A stretch of DNA of 64,000 nt from an uncultured bacterium (GTDB taxonomy: Bacteria; Verrucomicrobiota; Kiritimatiellia; CAIKKV01). The stretch is from the NCBI GenBank assembly GCA_938038445.1, contig CALHRZ010000003.1, positions 1 through 64,000 of the forward strand, written 5' to 3'. This document shows, piece by piece, positions 24,322-33,063 of this stretch. The number at the start of each line of letters is the position of its first letter. Position 1 is the first letter of the stretch. Under the pieces are notes generated by a model, which had not been told where the DNA came from, searched no databases, and was given only the letters and a program-made list of their open reading frames with translations. The position numbers and the translations under genes were made by a program.

Positions 24322-24990
24322 TTGGGTCAGAAAGTCAATCCCATTGGGCTGAGGGTATCGGTCCGGAAGAACTGGCGGTCGCGGTGGTATGCGCCCGACC
24401 GAGAATTTGGCGATTTGCTGAACGAGGATGCAGCGATTCGGGAGTATGTGAAGAAACGGCTGCAGGATGCCGCGGTGGCGCAGATCGAGATTGAGCGGTT
24501 TGCCAACCGGGTGCGGGTGACGATTCACACGGCGCGGCCTGGGGTGGTGATTGGTCGGAAGGGTGCGGATTTGGAGAACATTCGGGCCGACCTGGCGAAA
24601 CGGACGGGGAAGGAGATTTATTTGGACATAGTGGAGGTGCGCCAGCCGGACACGAACGCGCAGTTGGTCGCTGAGAACATTGCGCTCCAGCTTGAGCGTC
24701 GGGTTTCTTTCCGTCGGGCATTGAAGCGGGCGATTCGGATGGCGATGGAGCTTGGGGTACAGGGGATCAAGGTACGGGTTTCGGGTCGGCTGGGGGGTGC
24801 GGAGCTGAGCCGGAGCGAGTGGTACATGGAGGGGAAGGTGCCGCTGCACACGCTGCGGGCGGACATTGATTATGGGTTTTCGGAAGCCCGTACGACGGCT
24901 GGGGCGATAGGGGTGAAGGTTTGGATTTGCCACGGAGAAGTGGAACGGGAAAGAGAAGGGAAGGGAGCTGGCCATGGCGCTCATGCCTAG
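24322..24990 (+). CDS. rpsC: 30S ribosomal protein S3 (TTG start)
   Basis: mRNA-entry protein with helicase-like function. It has 222 residues. The start must be TTG 24322 (GGAG eight bases upstream): the next codons give [17 protein letters not shown], exactly the family N-terminus. The KH domain has [20 protein letters not shown], followed by [20 protein letters not shown] and [20 protein letters not shown]. The C-terminus is short and charged. Its 3' end overlaps rplP by 17 bases. Confidence 0.95.
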   Translation: MGQKVNPIGLRVSVRKNWRSRWYAPDREFGDLLNEDAAIREYVKKRLQDAAVAQIEIERFANRVRVTIHTARPGVVIGRKGADLENIRADLAKRTGKEIYLDIVEVRQPDTNAQLVAENIALQLERRVSFRRALKRAIRMAMELGVQGIKVRVSGRLGGAELSRSEWYMEGKVPLHTLRADIDYGFSEARTTAGAIGVKVWICHGEVEREREGKGAGHGAHA

Positions 24991-25387
24991 TCGCGTAAAG
25001 TACCGCAAGGTTCAGCGCGGGAGTCGGGCGGGGTTGGCGTGGCGGGGCAACACGCTTTCGTTTGGCGAATACGGCTTGAAGGCGCTGGAACGGGGGTGGG
25101 TGCGGGGGGCGGTGATTGAAGCTTGCCGGGTGGCGATGAATCGTCACATGAAGCGCAAGGGCAAGCTCTGGGTTCGGATTTTTCCCGACAAACCGGTGAC
25201 GAAGAAGCCGATCGAGACGCGGCTGGGGAAGGGGAAGGGGGCGCCGGAGTATTGGGTTGCGGTGGTGCGTCCCGGCATGATGTTGTTTGAGCTGGACGGG
25301 GTTCCGGAGCCATTGGCGAAGGAATCGCTTCGGCTGGCGGCGACGAAGCTTCCGATTCGGACTCGGTTTGTCAGTCGGCGCGGATGA
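24974..25387 (+). CDS. rplP: 50S ribosomal protein L16
   Basis: Contacts the A-site tRNA and is needed for peptidyl transferase activity. It has 137 residues from ATG 24974 (another ATG at 24983 gives [13 protein letters not shown]). [60 protein letters not shown] and the lysine/arginine-rich end are standard. AAGGGAG precedes the first ATG, inside rpsC. Confidence 0.96.
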   Translation: MALMPSRVKYRKVQRGSRAGLAWRGNTLSFGEYGLKALERGWVRGAVIEACRVAMNRHMKRKGKLWVRIFPDKPVTKKPIETRLGKGKGAPEYWVAVVRPGMMLFELDGVPEPLAKESLRLAATKLPIRTRFVSRRG

Positions 25388-25400
25388 AGGAGTGGCAGGG

Positions 25401-25592
25401 ATGAAGGCATCGAAATGGCGGGAACATTCTCGCGAGGATTTGCTGGCGCGGCTGGCGGAGACGGAGCGCGAACTGTTCAACCTACGGGTTCGGCGTTCGG
25501 CGGGCCAGTTGGAGCAGCCGTTGCGTTTAAGGACGCTTCGGCGGGAGATTGCGCGGATTCGGACCGTGCTGAATGAAAGGAAACCGGCGTGA
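25401..25592 (+). CDS. rpmC: 50S ribosomal protein L29
   Basis: Small helical-hairpin protein at the tunnel exit. It has 63 residues from ATG 25401 ([20 protein letters not shown]), a start that agrees with the family and has AAGGAG upstream. [20 protein letters not shown] and [15 protein letters not shown] are the conserved helices. The end overlaps a possible GTG for rpsQ. Confidence 0.93.
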   Translation: MKASKWREHSREDLLARLAETERELFNLRVRRSAGQLEQPLRLRTLRREIARIRTVLNERKPA

Positions 25593-25609
25593 GGTTGGAA
25601 GAGGGAGCC

Positions 25610-25900
25610 ATGGCGGAAACGACGGTGCAACGCGGAAAGCGTAAGGAACGCGTCGGCCGTGTCTTGAGCCGGAAGATGGCGAAGACGGTCATTGTGGCGG
25701 TGGAGACGCGCAAACCACATCCGCTATACGGGAAAGAGGTGCGGCGCGTCAAGAAGTACTATGCCCATGATGAAGAGGAGCGGGCGCGGGAGGGGGATAC
25801 GGTACGGATCATGGAGACGCGCCCCTTGAGCCGTCTGAAGCGTTGGCGGCTGGTAGAGATTGTTCGGAAGGGGGAGCCGGGGAGAGAGGAGCAGCCATGA
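25610..25900 (+). CDS. rpsQ: 30S ribosomal protein S17
   Basis: Primary 16S rRNA-binding OB-fold protein. It has 96 residues from ATG 25610 ([20 protein letters not shown]) with GAGGG four bases upstream; a GTG at 25589 overlapping the rpmC stop would add seven residues. [39 protein letters not shown] and [16 protein letters not shown] identify it. It joins rplN by an ATGA overlap. Confidence 0.95.
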   Translation: MAETTVQRGKRKERVGRVLSRKMAKTVIVAVETRKPHPLYGKEVRRVKKYYAHDEEERAREGDTVRIMETRPLSRLKRWRLVEIVRKGEPGREEQP

Positions 25901-26262
25901 TCCAGGAACAGACGATGTTGGAGGTTGCCGACAATAGCGGTGCCCGACGCGTGATGTGTTTCCGGATTTTGGGGCATCCGCGTCGGTATGCGCATGTCGG
26001 CGATGTGATTCGGGCTTCGGTCAAGGAGGCGCAGCCGAACGGGCTGGTGAAGAAGGGCCAGGTGGTGCGGGCCGTGATTGTTCGGACGCGGAGTACGATA
26101 CGGCGGGTGGACGGGACGGCGGTCCGTTTTGATTCGAACGCGGCGGTTCTGGTGAACGAGAAGTTGGAGCCGTTGGGGACGCGAATTTTTGGGCCGGTGG
26201 CGCGGGAGTTGCGGGAGAAGAACTTCATGAAGATCATCTCCCTCGCGCCGGAGGTGGTATAG
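25897..26262 (+). CDS. rplN: 50S ribosomal protein L14
   Basis: Intersubunit-bridge protein. It has 121 residues, usual for the family (122). [20 protein letters not shown] at the start, [40 protein letters not shown] and [20 protein letters not shown] are standard. The start is the ATGA overlap with rpsQ, behind GAGAGAGGAG. Confidence 0.96.
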   Translation: MIQEQTMLEVADNSGARRVMCFRILGHPRRYAHVGDVIRASVKEAQPNGLVKKGQVVRAVIVRTRSTIRRVDGTAVRFDSNAAVLVNEKLEPLGTRIFGPVARELREKNFMKIISLAPEVV

Positions 26263-26263
26263 G

Positions 26264-26599
26264 ATGAAGATCCGACGCGATGACATTGTGGTAGCCGTGA
26301 GCGGACGCCAGGCTGTTAAAGACAAATCGGGGAAACCGATTACGGGCAAGGTGTTGCGGGTGTTTCCGGACCGTGGGACGGCGCTGGTCGAGGGGTTCAA
26401 CCTTGTCAAACGGCATTTGCGGAAGGGACCCAAGACTCCGCAGGGAGGCATTGTGGAGAAGGAGGCCCCTCTCCGTTTGTGCAAACTGATGTTGTATTGT
26501 CCCGAATGCAAAAAGGGGGTTCGGGCGGTGATTCGCCGTTCGGCCGAGGGCCGGGTTCGGGCGTGCCGGCGTTGCGGTCATGCCTTTGACGCCTCTTAA
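26264..26599 (+). CDS. rplX: 50S ribosomal protein L24
   Basis: Assembly initiator of the large subunit with a KOW motif. It has 111 residues. KIRRDDIVVAVSGRQAVKDK and TGKVLRVFPDRGTALVEGFN form the KOW part. The C-terminal part is unusual in carrying cysteines arranged as CPECKKG and CRRCGHAF, a possible zinc ribbon found in some L24 proteins. It begins one base after the rplN stop. Confidence 0.94.
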   Translation: MKIRRDDIVVAVSGRQAVKDKSGKPITGKVLRVFPDRGTALVEGFNLVKRHLRKGPKTPQGGIVEKEAPLRLCKLMLYCPECKKGVRAVIRRSAEGRVRACRRCGHAFDAS

Positions 26600-26618
26600 G
26601 TTCAGGAATGACGTGGTT

Positions 26619-27191
26619 ATGATGCTAAAAGAGAAGTTTCGGAAAGAGATTGCGCCGGCGCTTCAGAAGGTGCTGGGGCTTTCGAATCCGATGGAGACGC
26701 CGAGGGTGGTGAAGATCGTCGTCAACATGGGATTCGACGCGGGTACCGACAAGGATGTTTTGAAGGCCTTGGTGCAGGACTTGGCGATGCTGACGGGGCA
26801 GAAACCGATTGTGACGAAAGCTCGGAGGAGCATTTCCAACTTCAAGGTTCGCCAGGGGATGGCGATTGGGGCGAAAGTCACGCTTCGGGGGAATCGGATG
26901 TATGATTTCCTGGAGCGTTTGATTCATCTTGCGTTGCCTCGCATTCGGGATTTTCGGGGGGTTTCGGCGCATGGGTTTGACGGGCGGGGGAACTATTCGT
27001 TTGGGTTAGCGGACCAGACGATTTTTCCGGAGATAGATCCGGACAATATCAAGCAACTTCAGGGAATGAATGTCACGGTTGTGACAACGGCGAAAACGGA
27101 CGAGGCGTGCCGGCGGCTGCTCGAGATGCTGGGCATGCCGTTTGCGGGTGCGCCCGCGGTGAGGACACCACAGGAGACTGGCGTTGGCTAA
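26619..27191 (+). CDS. rplE: 50S ribosomal protein L5
   Basis: Binds 5S rRNA and contacts P-site tRNA. It has 190 residues from ATG 26619 (a second ATG is at 26622); an ATG at 26580 lies inside rplX and adds non-conserved residues. [73 protein letters not shown] and [10 protein letters not shown] are typical. It overlaps the rpsN TTG start by 8 bases. Confidence 0.95.
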   Translation: MMLKEKFRKEIAPALQKVLGLSNPMETPRVVKIVVNMGFDAGTDKDVLKALVQDLAMLTGQKPIVTKARRSISNFKVRQGMAIGAKVTLRGNRMYDFLERLIHLALPRIRDFRGVSAHGFDGRGNYSFGLADQTIFPEIDPDNIKQLQGMNVTVVTTAKTDEACRRLLEMLGMPFAGAPAVRTPQETGVG

Positions 27192-27369
27192 GACATGTCT
27201 GGAAGTGAAGGCGGCGCGGCCGCCAAAGTTCAAGGCACGCGGCTACAATCGCTGTCGGCGGTGCGGGCGTCGGCGGGGGTTTATCCGGAAATTTAAAGTA
27301 TGCCGCATCTGTTTTCGGGAGCTGGCGTTAGCGGGTCAGATTCCGGGGTGCGTGAAGGCAAGCTGGTAG
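27184..27369 (+). CDS. rpsN: 30S ribosomal protein S14, zinc type (TTG start)
   Basis: Small-subunit head protein of the 61-residue zinc-binding (type Z) form. The TTG at 27184 has AGGAG seven bases upstream and gives [20 protein letters not shown], matching the family. The zinc ligands are [10 protein letters not shown] and [10 protein letters not shown]; the ending [11 protein letters not shown] is standard. The start lies inside the rplE 3' end, suggesting coupling. Confidence 0.96.
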   Translation: MAKTCLEVKAARPPKFKARGYNRCRRCGRRRGFIRKFKVCRICFRELALAGQIPGCVKASW

Positions 27370-27381
27370 GGAACAACGGCC

Positions 27382-27777
27382 ATGCATAGCGATCCCATAT
27401 CGGACATGTTGACGAGGATTCGGAATGCGCTTCACGCGGGGCGTCGGCGGGTAGTGATTCCTCATTCCCGTTTGAAGGCGGAGATTGCCCGTATTCTTCA
27501 GGGCGAGGGATATCTTGAGGAGGTGGCGGAGGGAGGGGATGGCGTTCGGAAGACGCTGGAACTGGTTCTGAAGTATGAGCGGGGGAAGGTTCCGTGTATT
27601 CGGGGGCTTCGGCGGATGAGCACTCCGGGTCTGAGGCGTTACGCTGGGAAGGGGGAGATCCCTCGGGTTCTCGGGGGGTTGGGCATCGTCATTCTTTCGA
27701 CCTCCCAAGGGTTGATGACGGACCGGGAAGCGCGCCGCCGGAAAGTGGGGGGCGAGGTTTTGTGTTATGTGTGGTAG
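27382..27777 (+). CDS. rpsH: 30S ribosomal protein S8
   Basis: Primary 16S rRNA binder; in E. coli the spc operon repressor. It has 131 residues. HSDPISDMLTRIRNALHAGR and VVIPHSRLKAEIARILQGEG open it, the middle has RRMSTPGLRRYAGKGEIPRV, and the family end is GIVILSTSQGLMTDREARRR with GGEVLCYVW. It starts 12 bases after rpsN. Confidence 0.96.
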   Translation: MHSDPISDMLTRIRNALHAGRRRVVIPHSRLKAEIARILQGEGYLEEVAEGGDGVRKTLELVLKYERGKVPCIRGLRRMSTPGLRRYAGKGEIPRVLGGLGIVILSTSQGLMTDREARRRKVGGEVLCYVW

Positions 27778-27795
27778 GGGAAACGAGGTGGATCC

Positions 27796-28320
27796 ATGTC
27801 GAAGATAGGCAGACAACCCGTACCCATTCCGGCTGGAGTGACGGTGGTGGTGGAACGGGGGAGGATTGGGGTAAAAGGGCCGAAGGGAGAGCATTCCTGG
27901 GCGCTTCCCGCTGGGATTTCCGCGCGCGTGGAGGGGGGGAAAGTGTTTTTGGAAGCGGCCGAAGGGGATTCCGCGCGGCAAGGGTTGGCGCGGACGCAGG
28001 TGGCCAACATGATTCAAGGGGTGACGGCAGGGTACAGCCGGCAGTTGGAACTTCAGGGGGTGGGGTTCAAAGCGTCGGTTTCAGGCAACACGTTGACGCT
28101 GCAACTGGGTTATTCCCATCCGATAGTTTTTACGGCTCCATTGGGCATACGCCTGGAGGTTAAGGAAAACCGGATTACGGTGAGTGGCGCGGACAAGCAG
28201 CAAGTTGGCGATACGGCGTCGCGGATACGGGGGTTTTATCGGCCGGAGCCTTACAAGGGCAAGGGCATTCGCTACGTGAATGAATATGTGCGGCGCAAAG
28301 CCGGGAAGACGGTGGCATAG
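27796..28320 (+). CDS. rplF: 50S ribosomal protein L6
   Basis: Two-domain protein near the GTPase factor site. It has 174 residues. SKIGRQPVPIPAGVTVVVER, IGVKGPKGEHSW, LQGVGFKASVSGNTLTLQLG and the C-terminal signature GFYRPEPYKGKGIRYVNEYV with a basic tail are standard. rplR starts two bases after its stop. Confidence 0.96.
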   Translation: MSKIGRQPVPIPAGVTVVVERGRIGVKGPKGEHSWALPAGISARVEGGKVFLEAAEGDSARQGLARTQVANMIQGVTAGYSRQLELQGVGFKASVSGNTLTLQLGYSHPIVFTAPLGIRLEVKENRITVSGADKQQVGDTASRIRGFYRPEPYKGKGIRYVNEYVRRKAGKTVA

Positions 28321-28322
28321 CG

Positions 28323-28673
28323 ATGAAAAAACCGGTTTCGCGGAAAGAGGCGCGGGCGCGGCGGCATGACCGGGTCCGGCGGAAAATTTGGGGAACGGCG
28401 GAACGGCCGCGGATGGCCGTGATGGTTTCGAACCGCCATCTTTACGTGCAGTTTGTGGACGACGAACAGGGGCGGACTTTGGCGGCTGTTGCGACGCCGA
28501 AGGGAAGCCGTTCGCCGACGGTGGCTCAGGCGCAGGAGCTGGGCAAGAAGGCGGCGGAAGCGGCCCGTGCGAAGGGGATCGCGACGGTGGTCTTCGACCG
28601 GGGGGGGTATCGGTATCACGGCCGGGTCAAGGCCATTGCGGATGCGGCTCGGGAAGCGGGGCTGGCCTTTTAG
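28323..28673 (+). CDS. rplR: 50S ribosomal protein L18
   Basis: Binds 5S rRNA with L5. It has 116 residues. The basic N-terminal tail RKEARARRHDRVRRKIWGTA leads into RPRMAVMVSNRHLYVQFVDD, and the end has VVFDRGGYRYHGRVKAIADA and AREAGLAF. The start follows the rplF TAG by 2 bases. Confidence 0.96.
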   Translation: MKKPVSRKEARARRHDRVRRKIWGTAERPRMAVMVSNRHLYVQFVDDEQGRTLAAVATPKGSRSPTVAQAQELGKKAAEAARAKGIATVVFDRGGYRYHGRVKAIADAAREAGLAF

Positions 28674-28691
28674 GGCAGGAGAAGGATACGG

Positions 28692-29252
28692 ATGATGACG
28701 ATAGAAACCGATGTGATCCGGGAGATGGGCGAATCGTCCGTTGGTTCAGCCGACCTGGAAGAGAAGGTGGTGTTTATTAACCGATGCGCCAAGGTGGTGA
28801 AAGGGGGGCGCCGGTTCAGTTTTAGCGCGGTGGTGGTCGTGGGGGACCGCAAGGGGCGTGTCGGCTATGGATTCGGCAAGGCGAACGAGGTAGCGGATGC
28901 GATTCGGAAAGGGGGGGAGGCGGCGCGGCGCCGTTTGTTCCGGGTGGTTCTTCGGGGCGCCACGATTCCGCACGAGGTATGGGGCAAATGTGATGGGGGG
29001 CGGGTTTTGTTGAAGCCGGCATCTCCTGGGACGGGGGTGATAGCGGGGGGAGGTGTTCGAGCGGTCATTGAACTTTCCGGCATTCGGGACGTATTGGCCA
29101 AATCGCTGGGCAGCGGGAATCGTTTGAATGCGGTGAAGGCGACTCTTGACGCATTGGAGCAATTGCGTTCGGCGGAGGATGTTCTTTCGATGCGGAAACT
29201 TCGGAAGGCGGAATCGGCGCCGGGGGGTGAGCCACAAGGAGCGACGCCATGA
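28692..29252 (+). CDS. rpsE: 30S ribosomal protein S5
   Basis: Accuracy protein at the mRNA entry channel. It has 186 residues from ATG 28692 (ATG 28695 is adjacent); the family is usually 160-175, so both ends are slightly extended. [60 protein letters not shown] and [20 protein letters not shown] are hallmarks. rplO begins inside its stop (ATGA); the rpmD gene usually found between them is missing. Confidence 0.96.
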   Translation: MMTIETDVIREMGESSVGSADLEEKVVFINRCAKVVKGGRRFSFSAVVVVGDRKGRVGYGFGKANEVADAIRKGGEAARRRLFRVVLRGATIPHEVWGKCDGGRVLLKPASPGTGVIAGGGVRAVIELSGIRDVLAKSLGSGNRLNAVKATLDALEQLRSAEDVLSMRKLRKAESAPGGEPQGATP

Positions 29253-29698
29253 AGCTACATGAATTGAAGACGACTCCGGGGTCCCGGCGGCCCCGAAAGC
29301 GGGTCGGGCGTGGGATGGGTTCGGGCATGGGCAAGACGAGCACGGCCGGTCACAAGGGGCAGATGGCGCGGAGCGGCCATAAGCACAAGCCGGGTTTTGA
29401 GGGTGGTCAGATGAAGTTGATCCGGCGGATTCCGAAGCGGGGTTTCAAAAGCCTCGAGCCGGCACGGCTGACACCGGTTCACGTGGGAGAATTGAACCGG
29501 TTTGCGGACGGGACGGAGGTTACGGAGGCGCTGTTGGAGGAGGCGGGGCTGGCGCGGAACGTCCGGCGGGGGATCAAATTGCTTGGGGATGGCGAGTTGA
29601 AGCGGCGGTTGAAGGTTTGCGTTCGGGCGTGCAGTGTGTCGGCCCGGGCCAAGATTGAGGCGGCGGGCGGAACCGTCGAACTTGTGGTGGGACGATAA
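29249..29698 (+). CDS. rplO: 50S ribosomal protein L15
   Basis: Late-assembly protein of the large subunit. It has 149 residues. [20 protein letters not shown], the Gly-rich [19 protein letters not shown] and [20 protein letters not shown] identify it. The C-terminus [19 protein letters not shown] is standard. The ATGA overlap with rpsE indicates coupling. secY follows after 19 bases. Confidence 0.96.
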   Translation: MKLHELKTTPGSRRPRKRVGRGMGSGMGKTSTAGHKGQMARSGHKHKPGFEGGQMKLIRRIPKRGFKSLEPARLTPVHVGELNRFADGTEVTEALLEEAGLARNVRRGIKLLGDGELKRRLKVCVRACSVSARAKIEAAGGTVELVVGR

Positions 29699-29717
29699 GG
29701 GGAGGACGGGCGCCGTC

Positions 29718-31034
29718 ATGCTTTCGGCATTTGCCAATACCTTTAAGATCCCCGAACTGCGGAGTCGGATCCTGTATACGCTGGGGTTGATTTTTGCGGT
29801 TCGTATTGTGGCCATTGTGCCCGTACCGGGTGTGAATACGGAGGTGTTGCGCGCGCTGGTGGATCGGGTTTCGGGTGGTTTGATGGCGCAGATTGACATG
29901 TTCAGTGGCGGTGCGCTGAGCAATTTTGCGGTGGGGGCGTTGGGGATCATGCCTTACATCAGCGCATCCATCATTATTCAGCTCATGACGGCGGTGATTC
30001 CGGCGCTGGAGAAGCTGGCGCGGGAGGGGGATCGGCAGACGTTGACGCAGTACACGCGGTATTTGACGCTGGTCTTGTGCGTGGTGCAGGCGTTGGCGGC
30101 AGCTGCGGCGATTGAGAATCCCCGCGCGTGGACGCGGGAGCCGATTGGGGTGCTTGTGCCCCAGCCGGGGCTTCCTTTTCGTCTGATGACGATTTTGACG
30201 ATGACGACGGGGACGATGATCATCATGTGGTTGGGGGAGCAGATCACCGCGCGGGGCATTGGAAACGGGATTTCGCTGATTATTACGATTAACATTGTGA
30301 GTCGGATCCCGTTTGCGGTTCGGGCGGGGTACGAGTGGTATCGGTATAGCGGAAACGGCTTTATGCTGGCGACGCTGGGCGTGCTGCTCATTCTCGTCAT
30401 CATGGGGACCATTGCGTTGACTCAGGCGCAACGCAAAATTCCGATTCAGTATGCGAAGCGGGTGGTAGGGCGCAAGGTCTACGGGGGGCAGAGCACCTAC
30501 ATGCCGCTTCGGATCAACTATTCCGGCGTGATGCCGATCATTTTCGCCCAGGCGATTCTGATGTTTCCGGCGGCGTTGTTTCGGCGGTTCGGTCCTACGA
30601 TGGCGTTTGGGGAAGCGTTGTCGCGGCACGACTCGTTTCTATACATTTTGATTTTCGGGCTGATGATTCTCTTTTTCTCGTATTTCTGGGTTTCGACGCA
30701 ATTCAATCCGCTGCGGATTGCGGACGATTTGAAGCGGTATGGGGGGTATGTGCCCGGATATCGGCCGGGGCGTCCGACCGCGGAGTTCCTTGATTTCACC
30801 ATGACGCGCATCACGTTTGCGGGCGCGGTGTTTCTGACGGTGATCGCGGTGATTCCGACGTTGATTACGCGGCATTTCGGTTTGGATTACACGGTTTCCT
30901 CGTTGTTCGGAGGCACGAGTCTGCTTATCGTGGTGGGGGTCATGCTGGACACGATGCGCCAGGTGGAGACCCATCTCCTGATGAGGCACTACGACGGTTT
31001 TCTAACCAAGGGCCGATTGCACAGTCGGCGGTGA
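29718..31034 (+). CDS. secY: Preprotein translocase subunit SecY
   Basis: Channel-forming subunit of the Sec translocon in the inner membrane. It has 438 residues from ATG 29718 and ten predicted membrane segments. Family motifs are PVPGVNTEVLRALVD, the plug-side FSGGALSNFAVGALGIMPYI, GNGISLIITINIV, RKIPIQYAKRVVGRKVYGGQ, LRINYSGVMPIIFAQAILMF and YGGYVPGYRPGRPTAEFLDF. The upstream frame is open into rplO, but only this start fits the family. The next gene is adk. Confidence 0.96.
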   Translation: MLSAFANTFKIPELRSRILYTLGLIFAVRIVAIVPVPGVNTEVLRALVDRVSGGLMAQIDMFSGGALSNFAVGALGIMPYISASIIIQLMTAVIPALEKLAREGDRQTLTQYTRYLTLVLCVVQALAAAAAIENPRAWTREPIGVLVPQPGLPFRLMTILTMTTGTMIIMWLGEQITARGIGNGISLIITINIVSRIPFAVRAGYEWYRYSGNGFMLATLGVLLILVIMGTIALTQAQRKIPIQYAKRVVGRKVYGGQSTYMPLRINYSGVMPIIFAQAILMFPAALFRRFGPTMAFGEALSRHDSFLYILIFGLMILFFSYFWVSTQFNPLRIADDLKRYGGYVPGYRPGRPTAEFLDFTMTRITFAGAVFLTVIAVIPTLITRHFGLDYTVSSLFGGTSLLIVVGVMLDTMRQVETHLLMRHYDGFLTKGRLHSRR

Positions 31035-31051
31035 CCAGAGGGAGGCGGTTC

Positions 31052-31699
31052 GTGGCGGTGTGGCTATTGATGGGTCCTCCCGGCGTGGGGAAGGGGACGG
31101 CGGCGGCGCTGGTATGTGCGCGGGCGGGTTGTCGGCATGTTTCGACGGGGGATCTTTTGCGGGCTGCGGTGAAGGCTCGCACGCCGCTGGGGTTGGAAGC
31201 GGAACAGGTTATGGGGCGTGGGGAGCTGGTTTCCGACGATCTGATGTTTGCGCTTTTGGAAGACGAGTGGCGCCAGAGGGGCGACGTGTTGCTCGACGGT
31301 TTTCCGCGGACTCGGGGGCAGGCCGAACGGCTGGAGACGCGGTTGGGGACAGGGGATTCGGGGATTCGGGGTGCGATTGGTTTGGAGGCGCCGGAGGCGG
31401 TGATACGTGCCCGTCTGGAAGGACGTCGAGTTTGCAGGAACTGCGGGGCGACATTTCACATCCGGTTTCGTCCGCCGTCTCGCGGGGGTGTTTGTGACCG
31501 GTGTGGCGGGGTGTTGGAACAGCGGCCGGACGATCGGCCCGAGGCCGTCCGGCGGCGTTTGGAGGTCTTTGCGGAGCAGCGGGCGGTTTTGGAGCCGTAT
31601 TATCGGCAGCGGGGTCTTTATCACGCGGTGGAAGCGACGGGGGAGCCGGATTCGATTGCGGCGCGGATTTTAGCCGTTCTGGGAAAGCCATGGGAGTGA
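31052..31699 (+). CDS. adk: Adenylate kinase (GTG start, Cys4 LID)
   Basis: Interconverts ATP plus AMP with two ADP. It has 215 residues from GTG 31052, preferred because GGGAGG is six bases upstream; a GTG at 31031 overlapping the secY stop would add seven residues. The P-loop is GPPGVGKGT, the AMP-site segment CRHVSTGDLLRAAV and LLDGFPRTRGQAERLE. The LID carries four cysteines (CRNCGATF and CDRCGG), the zinc-stabilised form common outside Gammaproteobacteria. It overlaps map by 10 bases. Confidence 0.95.
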   Translation: MAVWLLMGPPGVGKGTAAALVCARAGCRHVSTGDLLRAAVKARTPLGLEAEQVMGRGELVSDDLMFALLEDEWRQRGDVLLDGFPRTRGQAERLETRLGTGDSGIRGAIGLEAPEAVIRARLEGRRVCRNCGATFHIRFRPPSRGGVCDRCGGVLEQRPDDRPEAVRRRLEVFAEQRAVLEPYYRQRGLYHAVEATGEPDSIAARILAVLGKPWE

Positions 31700-32436
31700 T
31701 TCGGACGGCGAAGGATCTTGAAGGGATGCGGCGCAGTGGGCGTATTGCGGCGCGGGTACGGGATGCGGTGCTGAGCGCGTGTGTGCCGGGGGTTGCGTTG
31801 AGGGATTTGGAACAGTTGGCGGATGAGCTGATTCGTCGTGAGGGTGCGGAAAGCGCTTTCAAGGGATATCAGGGGTATCCTGCGGTGATTTGTCTTTCGC
31901 TCAACGATGAAGTGGTTCATGGGATACCGGATGGACGGAGAATACAGCCGGGGGATGTGGTGAGTTTGGATGTAGGGGTTCGGTATGAGGGTTGGGTAGG
32001 GGATTGTGCCTGGACGGTGCTGGTGGGGGTGGCCGATCCGGAGGTTCGCCGGCTGGCCGCTGCTGGTGAGGAAGCGTTACGGGCGGGGATTGCGGCGGCC
32101 CGGGAAGGGCGGTTTGTTTCGGATATATCCCATGCGATTCAGACGGTGGTGGAGCGGCACGGTTTTTCGGTGGTTCGTCAATTTGTCGGGCATGGGATCG
32201 GGCGTCGGATGCACGAGGAGCCTCAGGTGCCGAACTTTGTCGCTTCAGATGCGCCGCGCATTCGATTGAAGGCGGGGATGGCGCTTGCGATCGAGCCGAT
32301 GGTGAATTTAGGGACCCATGAAGTGAGGGTTGAGCCGGACGGCTGGACGGTTCGAACGGCGGACGGGAAGCCGTCCGTTCATTTCGAGCATACCCTTGTA
32401 GTGGGGGAGGGAGAGGCGGAAGTTTTGACGATTTGA
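31690..32436 (+). CDS. map: Methionine aminopeptidase, type I
   Basis: Removes the N-terminal methionine from nascent proteins. It has 248 residues from ATG 31690 (MGVIRTAKDLEGMRRSGRIA), which overlaps adk. The five metal ligands can be placed: Asp in SLDVGVRYEGWVGD (two aspartates), His in QFVGHGIGRRMHEEPQVPNF, Glu in ALAIEPMVNLG and Glu in HFEHTLVV. No N-terminal SH3 or zinc extension is present (type Ia). In many bacteria infA follows; here rpmJ does. Confidence 0.96.
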   Translation: MGVIRTAKDLEGMRRSGRIAARVRDAVLSACVPGVALRDLEQLADELIRREGAESAFKGYQGYPAVICLSLNDEVVHGIPDGRRIQPGDVVSLDVGVRYEGWVGDCAWTVLVGVADPEVRRLAAAGEEALRAGIAAAREGRFVSDISHAIQTVVERHGFSVVRQFVGHGIGRRMHEEPQVPNFVASDAPRIRLKAGMALAIEPMVNLGTHEVRVEPDGWTVRTADGKPSVHFEHTLVVGEGEAEVLTI

Positions 32437-32461
32437 AAAAACGGCAATGAGGTGCTGGACA

Positions 32462-32490
32462 ATTAGAGAAAGATTTGGTAAAAGCATAAT
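32462..32490 (+). promoter_or_regulatory. Possible promoter before rpmJ
   Basis: The -10-like CATAAT (32485-32490, one mismatch) has a poor -35 ATTAGA 17 bases upstream (32462-32467). It lies in an AT-rich spacer of 80 bases between map and rpmJ, where an alpha-block promoter is often found. The weak -35 makes this tentative. Confidence 0.35.
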
Positions 32491-32516
32491 CCTTTTGCAA
32501 GGGTAAGGTGTTTTCG

Positions 32517-32630
32517 ATGAAAGTGAGAGCGTCTGTCAAACGCATCTGCGAGCGGTGCCGGGTGATTCGCCGCAAAGGAGTGGTGCGGATTACCTGTCAG
32601 AATCCCCGACACAAGCAGCGTCAAGGTTAA
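32517..32630 (+). CDS. rpmJ: 50S ribosomal protein L36
   Basis: The smallest large-subunit protein, 37 residues with a zinc ribbon. The translation reads [20 protein letters not shown], then a segment containing [16 protein letters not shown]. The ligands Cys11, Cys14, Cys27 and His32 are all present, so this is the zinc-binding form. AAGGGTAAGG lies upstream of ATG 32517. It is followed by rpsM after 16 bases. Confidence 0.96.
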   Translation: MKVRASVKRICERCRVIRRKGVVRITCQNPRHKQRQG

Positions 32631-32646
32631 GAGGAGCGAGTGCGCC

Positions 32647-33045
32647 ATGCCGAGAATACTGGGCATTGACATTCCTGGGAAGAAGCGGGTGGAGTTTGCG
32701 TTGCGGTACATCTACGGAGTGGGTCCGACGCGGGCCCGTGCGATTGTGAAAGCTGCGCAGGTGGATCCCGCCAAGAAAGCGGATGAATTGAATGACGAGG
32801 AGATCAGCCGGATCACTCATGTTCTGCAGAGTTCGTATCGGGTGGAAGGCGATCTACGGCGGGAGGTGGCGCAGAACATTCGGCGGCTGATCAGCATTGG
32901 CTGTTATCGGGGGATTCGGCACAAGCGTGGGCTTCCGGTGCGTGGGCAGCGGACGAGCACGAATGCGCGGACGCGGAAGGGGCCGCGCCGGACGGTGGGT
33001 GCGGTACGGGGCAAAGAGGCGCGAGCGGCGGCGAAGAAGGATTGA
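32647..33045 (+). CDS. rpsM: 30S ribosomal protein S13
   Basis: Head protein contacting the P-site tRNA and the subunit bridge. It has 132 residues (family 118-126). [56 protein letters not shown] and [17 protein letters not shown] are standard. It lies in the alpha block before rpsK. Confidence 0.96.
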   Translation: MPRILGIDIPGKKRVEFALRYIYGVGPTRARAIVKAAQVDPAKKADELNDEEISRITHVLQSSYRVEGDLRREVAQNIRRLISIGCYRGIRHKRGLPVRGQRTSTNARTRKGPRRTVGAVRGKEARAAAKKD

Positions 33046-33063
33046 GGAAGCGCGGTAATTTAA

